From positions 260,451,386 to 260,515,385 of the forward strand of contig NC_081406.1 in NCBI RefSeq assembly GCF_030272615.1: a stretch of DNA of 64,000 nucleotides, written 5' to 3'. Of this stretch, positions 22,414-34,157 are shown one piece after another. The DNA comes from Cryptomeria japonica. Lineage: Eukaryota > Streptophyta > Pinopsida > Cupressales > Cupressaceae. Within the stretch, counting starts at the first letter, position 1. The number at the start of each line of letters is the position of its first letter. The notes beneath the pieces were generated by a model. It was given only the letters and a program-made list of their open reading frames with translations. It searched no databases and had not been told where the DNA came from. Position numbers and translations under genes: made by a program.

Positions 22414-22781
22414 ACAGTTGGAGATTGGCATCAGACCGACAGAAATGAACAAGAAATTTTTTTCCTGGCCTTGATGAGGAGAGCTACTTCTCAGGTGGAG
22501 TAGTTGGTATTTTGTAATAAGTTCTATGAACTATTTTTATTTGGTTTTTGTATTGCTTTGGCATTTGATTTTAAAGGGGGAGAGATATCTATGGAAAAAC
22601 ACATTATTCTTTGGGGAGAGATTATTCATTAGGGGAGAGATTGTTACTCTCTATATCTATATTTTGATTTTTGGTTAATGATCTCTTTGGGAGATTGTTG
22701 GTTTTTGGTTTTTGGCATTTCTGTTTTGGCACTTAGATGGTTTTTCCATCTTGTGTTGCCATCAATGCCAAAGGGGGAGAT
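22414..22781 (+). other. 3' leader and polypurine tract of element B
   Basis: Non-coding. A first purine run lies near 22573 after ATTTTAAAGG, and the LTR-abutting tract is at 22769-22781. GTGTTGCCATCAATGCCAAA (22753-22772) is complementary to the LTR start. Confidence 0.7.
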
Positions 22782-23855
22782 TGTTGGTATTATGGATGTG
22801 TTGCACTAATTTTGTCATTGATGTCAACACTTGACAACACTTATCAGCACTGGAGATCTTTGGTTATGTTCACCTGACTTATGCACAGTCATCAGTATCT
22901 GGTTTACTGGCAGGTTATATTGTTCACCGACACTAAGGATGATCTGTTATCAATTGGAGATTACTTGGTTATGTCGAAGACATTGTTTGGACACTTGATT
23001 TTGGTGATTTGGTTATTGGTCTAATCGAGTTTGCATATTTATTATTACCAACAAATTGGTCTAGGTTATGGATCAGCATGCATTATCTATTCCAGATCAG
23101 CACGACACGTTATGAAGATGATTTGTTTATTGGTTATTATTGTAAATGCATTGATCCGACATGATGCTTCACTTATTGATTCATTTGTAATTGATTTTAT
23201 TGGAATATTCTTAGTGAGCTGACCTACACATTTGGTTTTAGGTTTTGGTATATATGTAAGATCTCATTTGTGAGATTGATATGGGAATGTAAGGAAGTGG
23301 TAGAGAATAAGGTATTTTCAATATATGCAAATATAAGCAGAGCTATACATGCAAACATCATTTGAAGATTCAAGGAAGGTTTGGAGAAGGCAATCAGAGC
23401 TTAACGGGTACTGAATCCAGCATATGAAGATGATATTTTGAGCAGCACATTATTATTGGATTTAACCATCCAATTGTAGTCAATGTGACTCCCATCTTGT
23501 GATTGAGCAGTGAGCTCTAGGCAGTTGGCCTTTCTGCATGTGCAGACCCCATATTGTACACACATACTATCTGCAGTAGTATCATCTGATAGTGGGTAAG
23601 GTTTCCCACTATGGTTTTTCCCCTTATAGGGTTTCCACGTGCAAATATTTGTGTTATGTGTTGTGGATGTTATTTGTCTTTTTATTTCATGCATTAAACT
23701 TTACCGGTATTATAATTAATTGTTAAACTGTCAACTGACATTAAGTTTGGTTTACCAGTATTATGTATTAAGTTTAGTTAAGTTATGTTTGGGTTGAAAT
23801 TAATAGACAACTGATTCACACCCCCCCCCCTCTCAGTTGCCTCTGGGTTGTAACA
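22782..23855 (+). repeat. 3' LTR of element B
   Basis: 1074 bp, TGTTGGTATT to TAACA. The C-tract in its terminal hairpin is longer than in the 5' copy. Followed by the CATAT duplication. Confidence 0.93.
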
Positions 23856-23860
23856 CATAT

Positions 23861-24905
23861 TTAGTTAGTTAGTTTTGGTATGGCGATCAGATGCTATCCT
23901 GTTTGCTTGGAAGCTTGGGTTGTGGTTCTGGCAAGGATTTCACCGACAGAGATTTGATGAAGATCTTTGATGAATTGCATAAGTGGTGGTGGTGCAGTTT
24001 TTGGTATGGTTTCGGGATGCTGATGGTGATCATGTTCAAGAGTTGGTGGATTGGGATCATTTCTTTAGTGTGTGGACCTATATTAGGTCCTGGTGTTAAC
24101 TAGGTTATGGACCGACTTAATGTAACATGTGGATTGGACCTCTCGATGTGATTCTAGGATGTCTTATGAGTTTGATATTATTTGTTTTGTCTAAGGCCAA
24201 CATGTTTTGTAATTATGTAATTGTTTTCTTGTCTGGTGTCTGACCTGATTGTTTATGGTTGAGGGTTTGTATATAAATGATGTAAGATCTCATTGTAGAT
24301 CATGGTCAATAGAATGGGATATGGATAAGTGATGTGTGAATAATGTAATATCAATCAAGCAAAGGATTTGGTTGATCATTGGAGATCGAATTGGATTTAT
24401 GTAAGAGGATTTAGTCCTCCACTATTAAGCTTAACCAGAACTGTACTTAGGCATAGGGATGCTATCTTTGCATTTCATTCATTCTTTCAGATTGTAGTCT
24501 GGATTTCTATGTAGTCAGTGAGACTCCTTTTATGATGAGTGGTGCGCTCTAGGCTATTGGCTTTCCTACAAGTGCAAGCCCCTCAATTCTAATTCACATA
24601 CTTACTACAGAAAGTATTATCTGACTGTGGGTAGGCTTCCCACCGTGGTTTTTCCCTTTACCGGGTTTTCCATGTATAAATCTTGGTGTCATGTGGATGG
24701 TATTTATTATCTTATTTTTGTTTATGCTTAATTAATTTAACTACTATTTTGGTATTTGGTTTAAGCATTCTGGTATTAATGTTTTGGGTTCCGGTATTAA
24801 AGTTTTAATTGCTAATTGTTCTGGTAATCTGTGGCAATTGATTCAACCCCCCCTGCCCCCCCACCCCCCTCTCAGTTGTCTTCCAGTTATTTGAACTGTC
24901 TAACA
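23861..24905 (+). repeat. 3' LTR of element A, right part
   Basis: Continues A's LTR after element B and ends TCTAACA, followed by the ATCTT duplication. ENE-like unit at 24645-24673; the C-tract near 24847-24868 has expanded and is interrupted by TG and A. Confidence 0.93.
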
Positions 24906-25319
24906 ATCTTTTGTAACCTAAGATTCTCATACATGCTTTGTCTCAGGTTTGACTTTTCTTACTATGTTATCACTTTGATGGCCAATGTGACTACAATATT
25001 TAAAATTTACCCTATCAATCACTGTTTTTGGTCCATGGTGTGGGCTATAACTAGTATCCTCTATGCTTTTACCATTGTCTTGATTTTGAAGATCACTACA
25101 CTATGAAAAATCTTTATCAAACCTCTATTACTGTTGGTTGTTGGATTTTGGTCTTTTGATATGACTGACCTCACATTGTCAAAGATCTTATTGATACCAC
25201 TATGCAAAAACATGATAATTCATTTGGAAAATCTTCATCTTTGCCCCTGTAGCACTGCTATAGAAATCTTCAAACTTGTTTGGGCAATTTTTGCAATCTT
25301 CTCAAGGTATCATTGGTCT
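24906..25319. repeat. 447-bp tandem repeat, middle of copy c
   Basis: Host sequence between elements A and F. Together with 628-638 and 32266-32292, and without the two target duplications, it adds up to one 447-bp unit, confirming both insertion boundaries. Confidence 0.85.
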
Positions 25320-26514
25320 TGTTGGAAATATGAAGGAATTGATTATGTGTTACATTGATGTTTTGTCATTGATGTCAACACTAGCTGTTATGATTGGTTA
25401 TCGACAGATAGGTTTTGGTTATCGGTAGAAGAACTAGTGTTATCGGTAGAAGGGACTATCAGTTGGATACTACCGACATGTTTGAATCAACGGAATATGT
25501 TTTGTTTGATGTGTTGCATGTTTTTGGAGTATGTTTTGGTCAGTTGGTATTGACTTGATGATCGGATGATATCATACATTCTAGAAAGTCTATATTGGTA
25601 AGGGTTTAAGGTTTTACCAGTAGAGCTTTTACTAAGAATGTTTGACAGGATGCATAAGTGGTGCTGGTGCGGCTTCTAGATGGAATTTAGGATGTTGAAG
25701 ATGATCTTTGTTCATGCCTCAACTGATTGGAGACATCACTCTAGCATGGTGGATCCAGATTAGGTCCAGTATCTATTCAGGTTATGGATCGGTATCATGT
25801 AGCGTGTTCTCTACATGTTACCAGGATGATTTATGGATTGGTTAATATTGTTTTGGTCTCAAGCCGACATGGTATATCATTGTAATATGTATGTATGTAA
25901 TGATCTTATTGTAATATCTTTTAGGTGGCTGACCTAATTGGTTTAGGCCTTAGGGTTTGTATAAATTGATGTAAGATCTCATTGTAAATCATGGTCGTGG
26001 TCATGGAATGAAATATCATATGCAAAGGAGATTTGGTCGATCATTGAAGATCAAATTGGGTTTATCTATGAGGTCAAAGGCCTTTGGTATTGAGCTTAAG
26101 CCAGACTATAATTAGGCTTGGTAGATGCTATCACTGGCAGTTCATTCTTCTGGATTGTAATGAGAAGTGCGCTCTAGGCAGTGTGCCTTCCTGTATGTGT
26201 AGGCCCCTTATTGTATCACATACTTTCTGCATAAGTATTATCTGACTGTGGGTAGGCTTCCCACCATGGTTTTTCCCTTTACTAAGTTTTCCACATGCAA
26301 ATCATGGTGTTATGTGGTATGGTTGCATTGTGTTAATTCTTTGTTTCACTCTTAAGTTTTATTGCTTACCGGTATCTGTTTCTACTATTCTGGTATTCAT
26401 TGTTTATGTGTTCTGGTTAAAGGTTATAAAGTGGTTTGATTAATATAATCTGTTGACAACTGATTCACCCCCCCCCCCCCCCCCCCTCTTAGTTGTCCAT
26501 TGGTTATTCTAACA
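25320..26514 (+). repeat. 5' LTR of element F
   Basis: 1195 bp, TGTTGGAAAT to CTAACA. TATA box TATAAAT at 25960-25966. ENE-like unit 26266-26294 with its upper stem worn (CCC against AAG). The C-tract in the terminal hairpin has grown to about 19 bases (26468-26486). Confidence 0.92.
25960..25966 (+). promoter_or_regulatory. TATA box of element F LTR promoter
   Basis: TATAAAT followed by TGATGTAAGATCTC, the same context as in A and B. Confidence 0.55.
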
Positions 26515-26516
26515 AT

Positions 26517-26528
26517 TGGAATCAGAGC
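26517..26528 (+). other. primer binding site of element F
   Basis: TGGAATCAGAGC, 11 of 12 matching the initiator-Met tRNA complement. Confidence 0.87.
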
Positions 26529-26572
26529 TTTGGTCCTCTTTTACATAAGCTTAACTGCTTGAGGTAGATCCT

Positions 26573-27549
26573 ATGGCAACTAATACTTTAAATCCACTGA
26601 CAACTATTTTTAGAAGAGAAATTCCTAAGATTGATGGAACAAACTATGGGATATGGAAAATTTGAATGGAGACTAATCTTAGATATCTTGGCAAGGATAT
26701 TTGGGAGATCATTGAGAAAGGATATATACCTTATGATCAGACATCTGGCAATCATGCTCCAACAGACGTGGACAAAAATATTAAAAATGATTGCAGAGCT
26801 AGAGAAGCCCTCTTTTGTGCACTCACTAATCAGCAAATCATGGAATTGACTGATAAATCATCTGCAAAGGTTATGTGGGATAAAATGCAAACTCTGAATA
26901 AAGGTGACCCTACTATCAAAATTGCTAAACTTTATGGTTACCAGGCAAGATATGAGAACTTGAAGATGGAAGATAATAAAATAATTGCTACATTTATGAA
27001 AAGAGTAAATGAGATTGTCATGGGAATTCAATGTTGTGGAGGATCTCTGAGTGAAGATGAAATAGTTTCTAAAGTTTTGAGAGCCCTACCACCAGCTTAC
27101 AAGATGAAGGCTACTGCAATTAATGAATTGAGAACAATGGCAAACACTTCAGTTAATAGAGACATTCTGATTGGGAAATTATCTGCTTTCGAGCTTGAAG
27201 AATTTGGACCCTCTGGAGCTGTAAAATCTGAACTTGATTTTCATGCATCATCATCTACTGGCAAAAGTGATTGGAGAGCTCTATATGCAAAATAATTGGA
27301 AGATATGAGGAAAGAGGATGAAGAATTTGAGCAACTTGAAGCCTTATTTGCTAGAAGAGTATCTAAAGGACTGACAAGAAGTAAGTATGAAGGAAAAGCA
27401 ACCTTAAAATGTTTTGCATGTAATAAGATTGGTCATTTTACATCTAGATGTCCTGAAAGGAATGCAATATTTGAAGAAAGAGTTAAGAAATCATTTAAGC
27501 CTAATCAGAACAAATATAGATTCAAGAAAAAAAAAACTATGCTACATAG
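26573..27549 (+). pseudogene. Gag of element F
   Basis: Start ATG at 26573 (MATNTLNPL). A TGA near 26663 replaces Arg in WKIRMET. The core is then open for 209 codons (26666-27295), with TAA at 27293-27295 in place of Glu. The knuckle CFACNKIGHFTSRC is intact. The frame then shifts in an A-run near 27530 before the protease. Where B has its Gag TAG, F has lost a few codons, so it does not inform on that stop. Confidence 0.9.
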
Positions 27550-30500
27550 CAGATGAGGAAGGAGTAAGTGATGACTCAGATGATGAACTGACAAGAGACT
27601 CTGCTAGTGGATCCGACAATGGAAAGGAATGGGTGTTCTATGCTATAAAGGAAGATGAGTCATAATCGGTTATCAAGAATGAAGAAAAGGCCCTGACAGC
27701 AAAATTTGAAGACAAGGATGAATGGGTAATTGATAGTGGATTCTCACATCATATGACTAGAGATAAAAGAAAATTTATGTCCTTGGAAGAATTCAATGGC
27801 GATCAAGTCAAAGTTGGAGATGATGAAAAATGTATGATCAAAGGTAGAGGTATTATTTCTCTGGATGGTAAGCATAATATTGATAATGTTTATTATGTAG
27901 AAGGTTTAAAGCATAATCTTTTAAGTGTTGGTCAATTGGTGGACAAGGGATTCCAACTTCAGTTCAAAGATAGAAAATGCAAAATCATTAACAGAACTGG
28001 TTTGGAGATTGCAACCAGTACTCAGACTAGAGGTAATATCTTTCACTTGAACACTGGTGATAAGACATGTTTGATTGCTCATATTGATGAAAGTTGGTTA
28101 TGACATAAGAGGTTGTGTCATGTTAATTTCGATTGTATTGTTAAGATCAGTTCAACAAAGGTAGTTAGAGACATACCTAAGATTATAAAGCCTCATAATC
28201 TGGTATGTATATCAATAGGGAAAGCAAGTTAGAACTTCTTTTCAGAGAATACATGATAAATCTAATGATGTACTTGATTTGATTCATACTGACTTATGTG
28301 GACCAGCAAGGACCAGAAGTTTTCAAGGTGATAGGTACTTCATGCTAATAATTGATGATTATTCTAGAATGATGTGGGTGACTTTTCTAAGGGAGAAGTC
28401 TGAAGCTTTTAAAAAATTTAAGATCTTTAAAGCAATGGTGGAAACAGAAATTGGATTGAAAATCAAATGTCTGAGATCAGATCAAGGCAGTGAGTTTACT
28501 TCTCATGAATTTAACAGTTATTGTGAGATAAATAAAAATTAAGAGACATTTGTCTGCAACTTGGATTCCTCAGTAGAATGGAGAAGTGGAAAGAAAGAAT
28601 AGAACCATTTTGGATGCAGAAAGAACCATGATGATGGAAGCCAAATTTCCTCACATCTATTGGAGAGAAGTAGTGAGTACAACAATCTACACATTCAACA
28701 GAGTTCATATCAAATGTGAAACTGGTAAGACTCATAAATTATGGTTTGGACATACACCTACTCTTAAATATTTCAGAAGTTTTGGAAGTAAGTGTTATAT
28801 CAAAAGGGATGATTCAATTGGGATGTTTGATCCTAGATGTGATGAAGGGGTATTTCTTGGGTATTCAATTAAGAGCAAATCATAAAGATGTTATAACAAA
28901 AGATTGCAGAAAATTGTGGAGAGCACAAATGTGAAAGTGGATGAGCAAACAAAGATCAATCTATATCATATGATAGAGAACTGGTAGTGGAAATGATCAT
29001 AAGTAATCATACAATGCCTCAACCGGTACAAGACACTAAGACAGTTACACCAACACAATTAGAAAATTCAACTGTGACTGATGATTAGATCAGAGAACCT
29101 AAAGTTCAGAAGACACCAAGGTATGTAAGATTAAATCATTTTGAAGATCAAATCATTGGAGACAGGAACAAGGGAGTTATGAAAAGAAGAAGAATGGCAA
29201 ATGAAGAGGTATGTCTTATTTCTCAAGTTGAATCGGCATCTGTTATTGAAGCTTGTAAAGATGAATATTGGTTAAAGGCTATGGAAAATGAATTAGATTA
29301 GATAGAGAAGAATAACACTTGGAGTTTAGTTCCCCGGCCTAAATATAAGAATGTTATTGGAACTAAATGGGTTTTTAGAAATAAACTAAATGAGGATGGT
29401 CAAGTTATAAGAAAAAAGGCTAGATTGGTTTGTAAAGGATATTATTAAATGGAAGGAATTGATTATGGTGAGACATTTGCACCTGTAGCTAGAATTGAAG
29501 TTGTTAGACTATTTTTTGCCTATGAAACATATAAGAAGTATAAGATCTATCAAATGGATGTTAAATGTGCATTTTTGAATGGTGAACTTGAGGAAAAAGT
29601 ATGCATTGACCAACCTGATGGATTTTCACTGACAGATGATAAAGATATGGTTTCTAGGTTAAGGAAAGCATTATATGGATTGAAACAAGCTCCTAGAGCT
29701 TGGTTTTACTAAGGGCAGTGCTGATAGTAATTTATATTATAAGATCACTAATAATGATATTCTGATTTTTGAAGCATTTGTTGATGATATCATTTTTGGA
29801 GGTGAAGATAAATTGTGCATGGAATTCTCTAATAATATGAAGGATGAATTTGAGATTTCTATGATTGATGAGATGCGATTTTTCTTAGGTTTGCAGATTA
29901 CTCAAACTGACAAAGGCATTTTTATCTATCAAACTAAGTATCTAAGGGAATTGTTGAAGAAGTTTGGTATGGATAATTCCAAACCGGTAAGTACTCCTCT
30001 AGTGACAAGTGAGAAATTATCTATGAAAGACACATATGCACCAGTAAATTCGACAAGGTATAAGTCTATGATTGGTGGCTTGTTATATCTAACTCAGACT
30101 AGACCAGATATTATGAATGTAGTAAGTATTGTTTCAAGATATCAAAGTAATCCTAAAGAAAATCATGAATGTGCAGTAAAGAGGATATTTCGATATTTGC
30201 AAGGAACAACATAATATGGCTTATGGTATTCTAGATATGATAACTTCACTTTATGTGCATATATAGATTCAGATTGGGCAAGAGATACTAATGATAGGAA
30301 GAGCACTTCTGGTGGAGCTTTCTTTCTTAGAAAGAAATTGGTTTCATGGATCAACCAAAAACAATCATGCATTTCTTTATCTACTGCAGAAGCTGAATAT
30401 GTTGCAGCATCAACTAATTGCACTCAAGTCTTGTGGATGAAGCAAATGTTGAAGGATATCAAGGTAAATTGCAGTGAACTGATAGTTATCTATTGTGATA

Positions 30501-30730
30501 ACTTTGCAGTTATTGACATGTCTAAGAATCCAGTATTTCACTCTAAGACTAAGCACATATCAATAAAATATAACTTTCTGAAGGACAAGGTGGAAGAAAA
30601 GGAAGTCAAATTGGTTTATGTGAACACTAAAGAGCAGATTGCAGATATATTCACTAAACCATTGTCTAAGGAATCATTTGAGTATTTGAGAGATGGGTTA
30701 GGGGTATCTACCCCTCCAACAGAAACTTAA
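27550..30730 (+). pseudogene. Pol of element F: protease, integrase, RT, RNase H
   Basis: Protease WVIDSGFSHHMTR near 27724 (the Cys and Gly of CSHHMTG are changed). HHCC segment near 28090 with TGA for Trp in WLWHK. Integrase core LIIDDYSRMMWV and LRSDQGSEFTS (28279-28540), then a shift and a TAG in TPQQN. RT YQMDVKCAFLNG near 29560, [13 protein letters not shown] near 29670 followed by a deletion, then FVDDIIFGG near 29785. RNase H from about 30240 with CAYIDSDWARDTND (first Asp kept) and STAEAEYV, ending GVSTPPTET at 30730. At least ten stops or shifts make it inactive. Confidence 0.91.
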
Positions 30731-31091
30731 TTGATGGAGTAGTGCATTAGTTTGGCATGCATCATCAGCATTATCCTTTGCTTTGGATTGATGTAGTGGT
30801 GCTACTACTCAGGGGGAGTACTCAGTTTTGAGATTCACAGAATTTTGATATCTATGTCATATTTTCGGCATTGATGTCAAAGGGGGAGAGATATATGATG
30901 TGAAAAATAATATGTTATATGGTGGAGAGATTCATATTAGTTTCAAATTGGACTACACTCCTTAGGGGGAGCTGCTAGGATTTTTTAGTTTTTCATTGCT
31001 ATATCTTCTATGAGAAATTTTTGGCATTTCTTGGCACTTAGATGTTTTCTTTTTCACATCTAGTGTTGCCATCAATGTCAAAGGGGAAGAT
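30731..31091 (+). other. 3' leader and polypurine tract of element F
   Basis: Non-coding with purine runs at about 30813, 30877, 30966 and the LTR-abutting tract AAAGGGGAAGAT (31080-31091). GTGTTGCCATCAATGTCAAA before it pairs with the LTR start. Confidence 0.7.
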
Positions 31092-32260
31092 TGTTGGCAA
31101 TATGAAGGAATTAATTATGTGTTAAATTGATGTTCTGTCATTGATGTCAACACTAGCTGTTATGATTGGTTACCGACATACAAGTTTTGGTTACCGATAG
31201 AAGGACTAGTGTTACCGATAGAAGTGACTATCAGCTGGATACTACCGACATGTTTGGATCAACAAAATATGTTTGGTTTGATGTGTTGCATGTTTTTGGA
31301 GTATGTTTTGGTCAGTTGGTATTGACTTGATGATTGGATGCTATCATACATTCTACTAATCCTATACCGGTAAGGGTTTAAGGTTTTATCGATAGAGCTT
31401 TTACTAAGAATCTTTGACAAGATGCATAAGTGGTGTTGGTGTGACTTCTAGATGGAATTCAAGATGTTGAAGATGATCTTTGTTTGTGCCTCGACTGATT
31501 AGAGACATCTCTTTGGCAATGATGATTTATGAATTGGTTAATATTGTTTTGGTCTAAAGCCGACATGGCATATCATTGTAATATGGATGTATGTAATGAT
31601 CTTAATGTAATATCTTTTAGGTGGCTGACCTAATTGATTTAGGCCTTAGGGTTTGTATAAATTGATGTAAAATCTCATTGTAGATCATGGTCGTGGTCAT
31701 GGAATGAAATATCATACGCGAACAAGATTTGGTCAATCATTGAAGATCGAATTGGGTTTATCTAAGAGGTGAAAGGCCTCCGGTATTGAGCTTAACCGGG
31801 ACTGTAATCAGGCATGGTAGATGCTATCACTCACAATTCATTCTTTTGGATTGTTGTCCAATTATATTGAGGTGGTTAAAACCTCTTTGTAGTCAATGTG
31901 ACTCCTTTGTAATGAGAAGTATGCTCTAGGCAGTGTGCCTTCCTATATGTGCAGGCCCCTTATTGTATCACATACTTTTTGCAAAAGTATTATCTGACTA
32001 TGGGTAGGCTTCCCACCATGGTTTTTCCCTTTACCAGGTTTTCCACGTACAAATCATGGTGTTATGTGGTATGGTTGCATTGTGTTCATTCTTTGTTTCA
32101 TTCTTAAGTTTTATTGCTTACCAGTATCTATTTCTTCTATTCCAGTATTCATTGTTTATGTGCTCCGGTTAAAGGTTATAAAGTTGTTTGATTAATATAA
32201 ATTGTTGACAATTGATTCACCCCCCCCCCCCCTCTCAGTTGTCCACAGATTATTCTAATA
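31092..32260 (+). repeat. 3' LTR of element F
   Basis: 1169 bp. Ends CTAATA instead of CTAACA, so the terminal CA is now TA by a C-to-T change; the GGTCT duplication fixes the boundary. It lacks about 80 bp near 31515 that the 5' LTR keeps, and keeps about 55 bp near 31860 that the 5' LTR lacks. ENE-like unit at 32018-32046. Confidence 0.92.
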
Positions 32261-32571
32261 GGTCTGTCATATGCTTGTGATCACTGAGATTCTTGATTAT
32301 CTTTTTTGCCCTAAGATTCTCATGCATGGTCTGTCTCAGATTTGACCTTTCTTACTATGTTATAACTTTGATGGCCAATGTGACTGCAATATTTAAAATT
32401 TACCCTATCAATCATGATTTCTTGTCCATGGTGTGGGCTATAACTAGTATCCTCTATGATTTTACCATTGTTTTGATTTTGAAGATTAGTACACTATGAA
32501 AAATCTTTATCAAACCTCTATTACTATTGGTTATTGGATTTTGGTCTTTTGATATGACTGACCTAACATTG
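32261..32571. repeat. 447-bp tandem repeat, end of copy c and partial copy d
   Basis: Copy c ends at 32292 and copy d runs from 32293 until similarity stops at about 32571 (CCTAACATTG then diverges). Copy d again contains the hydrophobic frame (32293-32499). Confidence 0.8.
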
Positions 32572-33957
32572 AGCTAAAGATTACCAAGCTTATTTCTTAC
32601 CATGCACTGTATAATCTCTATATTTCTCTCATGTATTCCCTTTGTATACTATCGACTTTGGCTTGACTACAACTTTTAGAACTACTCTGAGGGTGCTCAC
32701 TATGATTGTATTTGATGTTTTAGATCTTTATGGAAATATTAGGGACTATTCTTGAACACACACTTCATAGCTTTTATGAAGCCATATCATAAAATCATTG
32801 TTCTTCAAGATCTTTGATTTGGTACTATATATGTTGCAATAGTGGTTCTAAGGTAAAAAAAAAATTGTTGAAGAGCACCATTTTATGGGACTGCTAACTC
32901 TACCATTTAGGAATATCCTACTCATAGTGTTGCTAATACCTTTGAGACTGTGTGATGCTCAATAATAACTTTCATCATTGGATTGTCTAATAGTTCTTTA
33001 ATATACATCCATCTCACATTACCTATGTTTGGTTGTCCCTTTGAACATTGACATAGCTGCACTCTATGAATTATCTTATTATTGCTTGACTCTTGTCTTT
33101 ATCCATCTTTATTCTCATAATAGTGTTATGTGATGTTATAAAAATAGTGACTTCTTTTTTATATTTGTTGTAACTCCTTTTCATTGCTGCAATCTTATTA
33201 ACTCACTGTCAAAACCCTTGGCCCAAACTATTTTGTAGCAGACCTGCTTGTTTCTTTCTTACCATTTGGTAAGGTCTTTGAGCTCTTGGATATAAATGAA
33301 CTTGCTACATTATGATGACTACTATGACTGTTACAAGCTTGAGACTACATCCTCCATATGTGCCCATAGTCTGTTGTGACTGTCAAACATATTTGTTGCC
33401 ATTGAATTTCTCATTGATCTCATACTTGTCTTGGTGTAATTAAGACTCCTTCATTCCAATATTTGATAACCTTACATGGTTGTGCCTTGTGTTGGCCTAT
33501 CAAAGGTTATTTTCATTACCTTAAAATACCTTTGTATTTAATCCTTAATGCAGACCTTGAGAGGACTATGTTTGAGCTTTATATATGTGAAAATTTTGTT
33601 GTCACTGCTACTTTATTATGGTGCTCTGCTTGCATTCTTTTGGACTATGAGTGGCTTCTTCAAAAGTTACTACTCTAACTATAATGCAAATCTAACTGCA
33701 TTCTATGATCTCTCTCAATCTTTGTGATTGGCTATTGCTAGTTGTCTTTTTTTTTTTAACTATGACATGGTGACTATTAATTTGCAACCCTCACTATCTT
33801 GTCATTCACCTTGTGTTGCTCTTGATGGGGTTGCTAATCATGCTCACTATGATCCTTTTTACTCAGACTGCAAATGAACTTTTAGCGAAGCATAGCATAC
33901 TCTGTGATTTCTCTGTAACAAATCTTCTAATGGTGACTGATCTTTGACTTCTTTTGT
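32572..33957. other. unassigned T-rich sequence
   Basis: No LTR, coding motif or RNA gene recognised. The base composition is like the 447-bp repeat, and short words recur (GCTCACTATGAT near 32695 and 33841). It may be the diverged edge of the same array. Confidence 0.4.
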
Positions 33958-34157
33958 TGTTGGAATCCAATAACACTGAGAGGGGGGTGAATCAGTGTTA
34001 TATCGAAATAATTAATTACACTAGGCTCTGATACCAATTGTTGGAATCCAAGAACACTAAGAGGGGGGGGGGGGTGAATTAGTGTTCTACTGGTATGATT
34101 AATTCTAACCTTATTAACCAAACAAGTCAGTAACCGGTATGCATAAAAGCAAATAAT

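Larger units (their letters stand above)
17148..23855 (+). mobile_element. near-complete copia element B, nested in A's 3' LTR
   Basis: 6708 bp with LTRs 17148-18217 and 22782-23855, primer site, gag, pol and polypurine tract, flanked by perfect CATAT duplications (17143-17147 and 23856-23860). The LTRs show about 10 differences in the first 205 bp, nine of them transitions. The coding sequence is the best preserved in the window: gag is open, RT and most of RNase H are open over 622 codons, and damage is limited to four TAG codons and a few short indels. Confidence 0.95.
639..24905 (+). mobile_element. Ty1/copia retrotransposon A, carrying four nested insertions
   Basis: A 5' LTR (639-1864) and a split 3' LTR (16952-17147 plus 23861-24905) bound a gag-pol reading in the order gag, protease, integrase, reverse transcriptase, RNase H, which is the copia order. 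The 5-bp duplication ATCTT is at 634-638 and 24906-24910. Removing inserts C, D, E and B leaves about 7.1 kb. The LTRs differ at roughly 10% over the first 195 bp by eye, so this is the oldest complete copy in the window. Its coding sequence is broken by many stops, small deletions and the insertions, so it cannot move by itself. Confidence 0.93.
25320..32260 (+). mobile_element. copia element F
   Basis: 6941 bp with LTRs 25320-26514 and 31092-32260 and a perfect GGTCT duplication (25315-25319 and 32261-32265). LTR starts resemble A's family (AATATGAAGGAATTGATTATG against CATTTGGAGGAATTGATTATG). Gag-pol order is copia. The LTRs differ by about 9% over the first 195 bp by eye, and each carries a private deletion. 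Coding sequence is broken by about a dozen stops and shifts. Confidence 0.94.
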
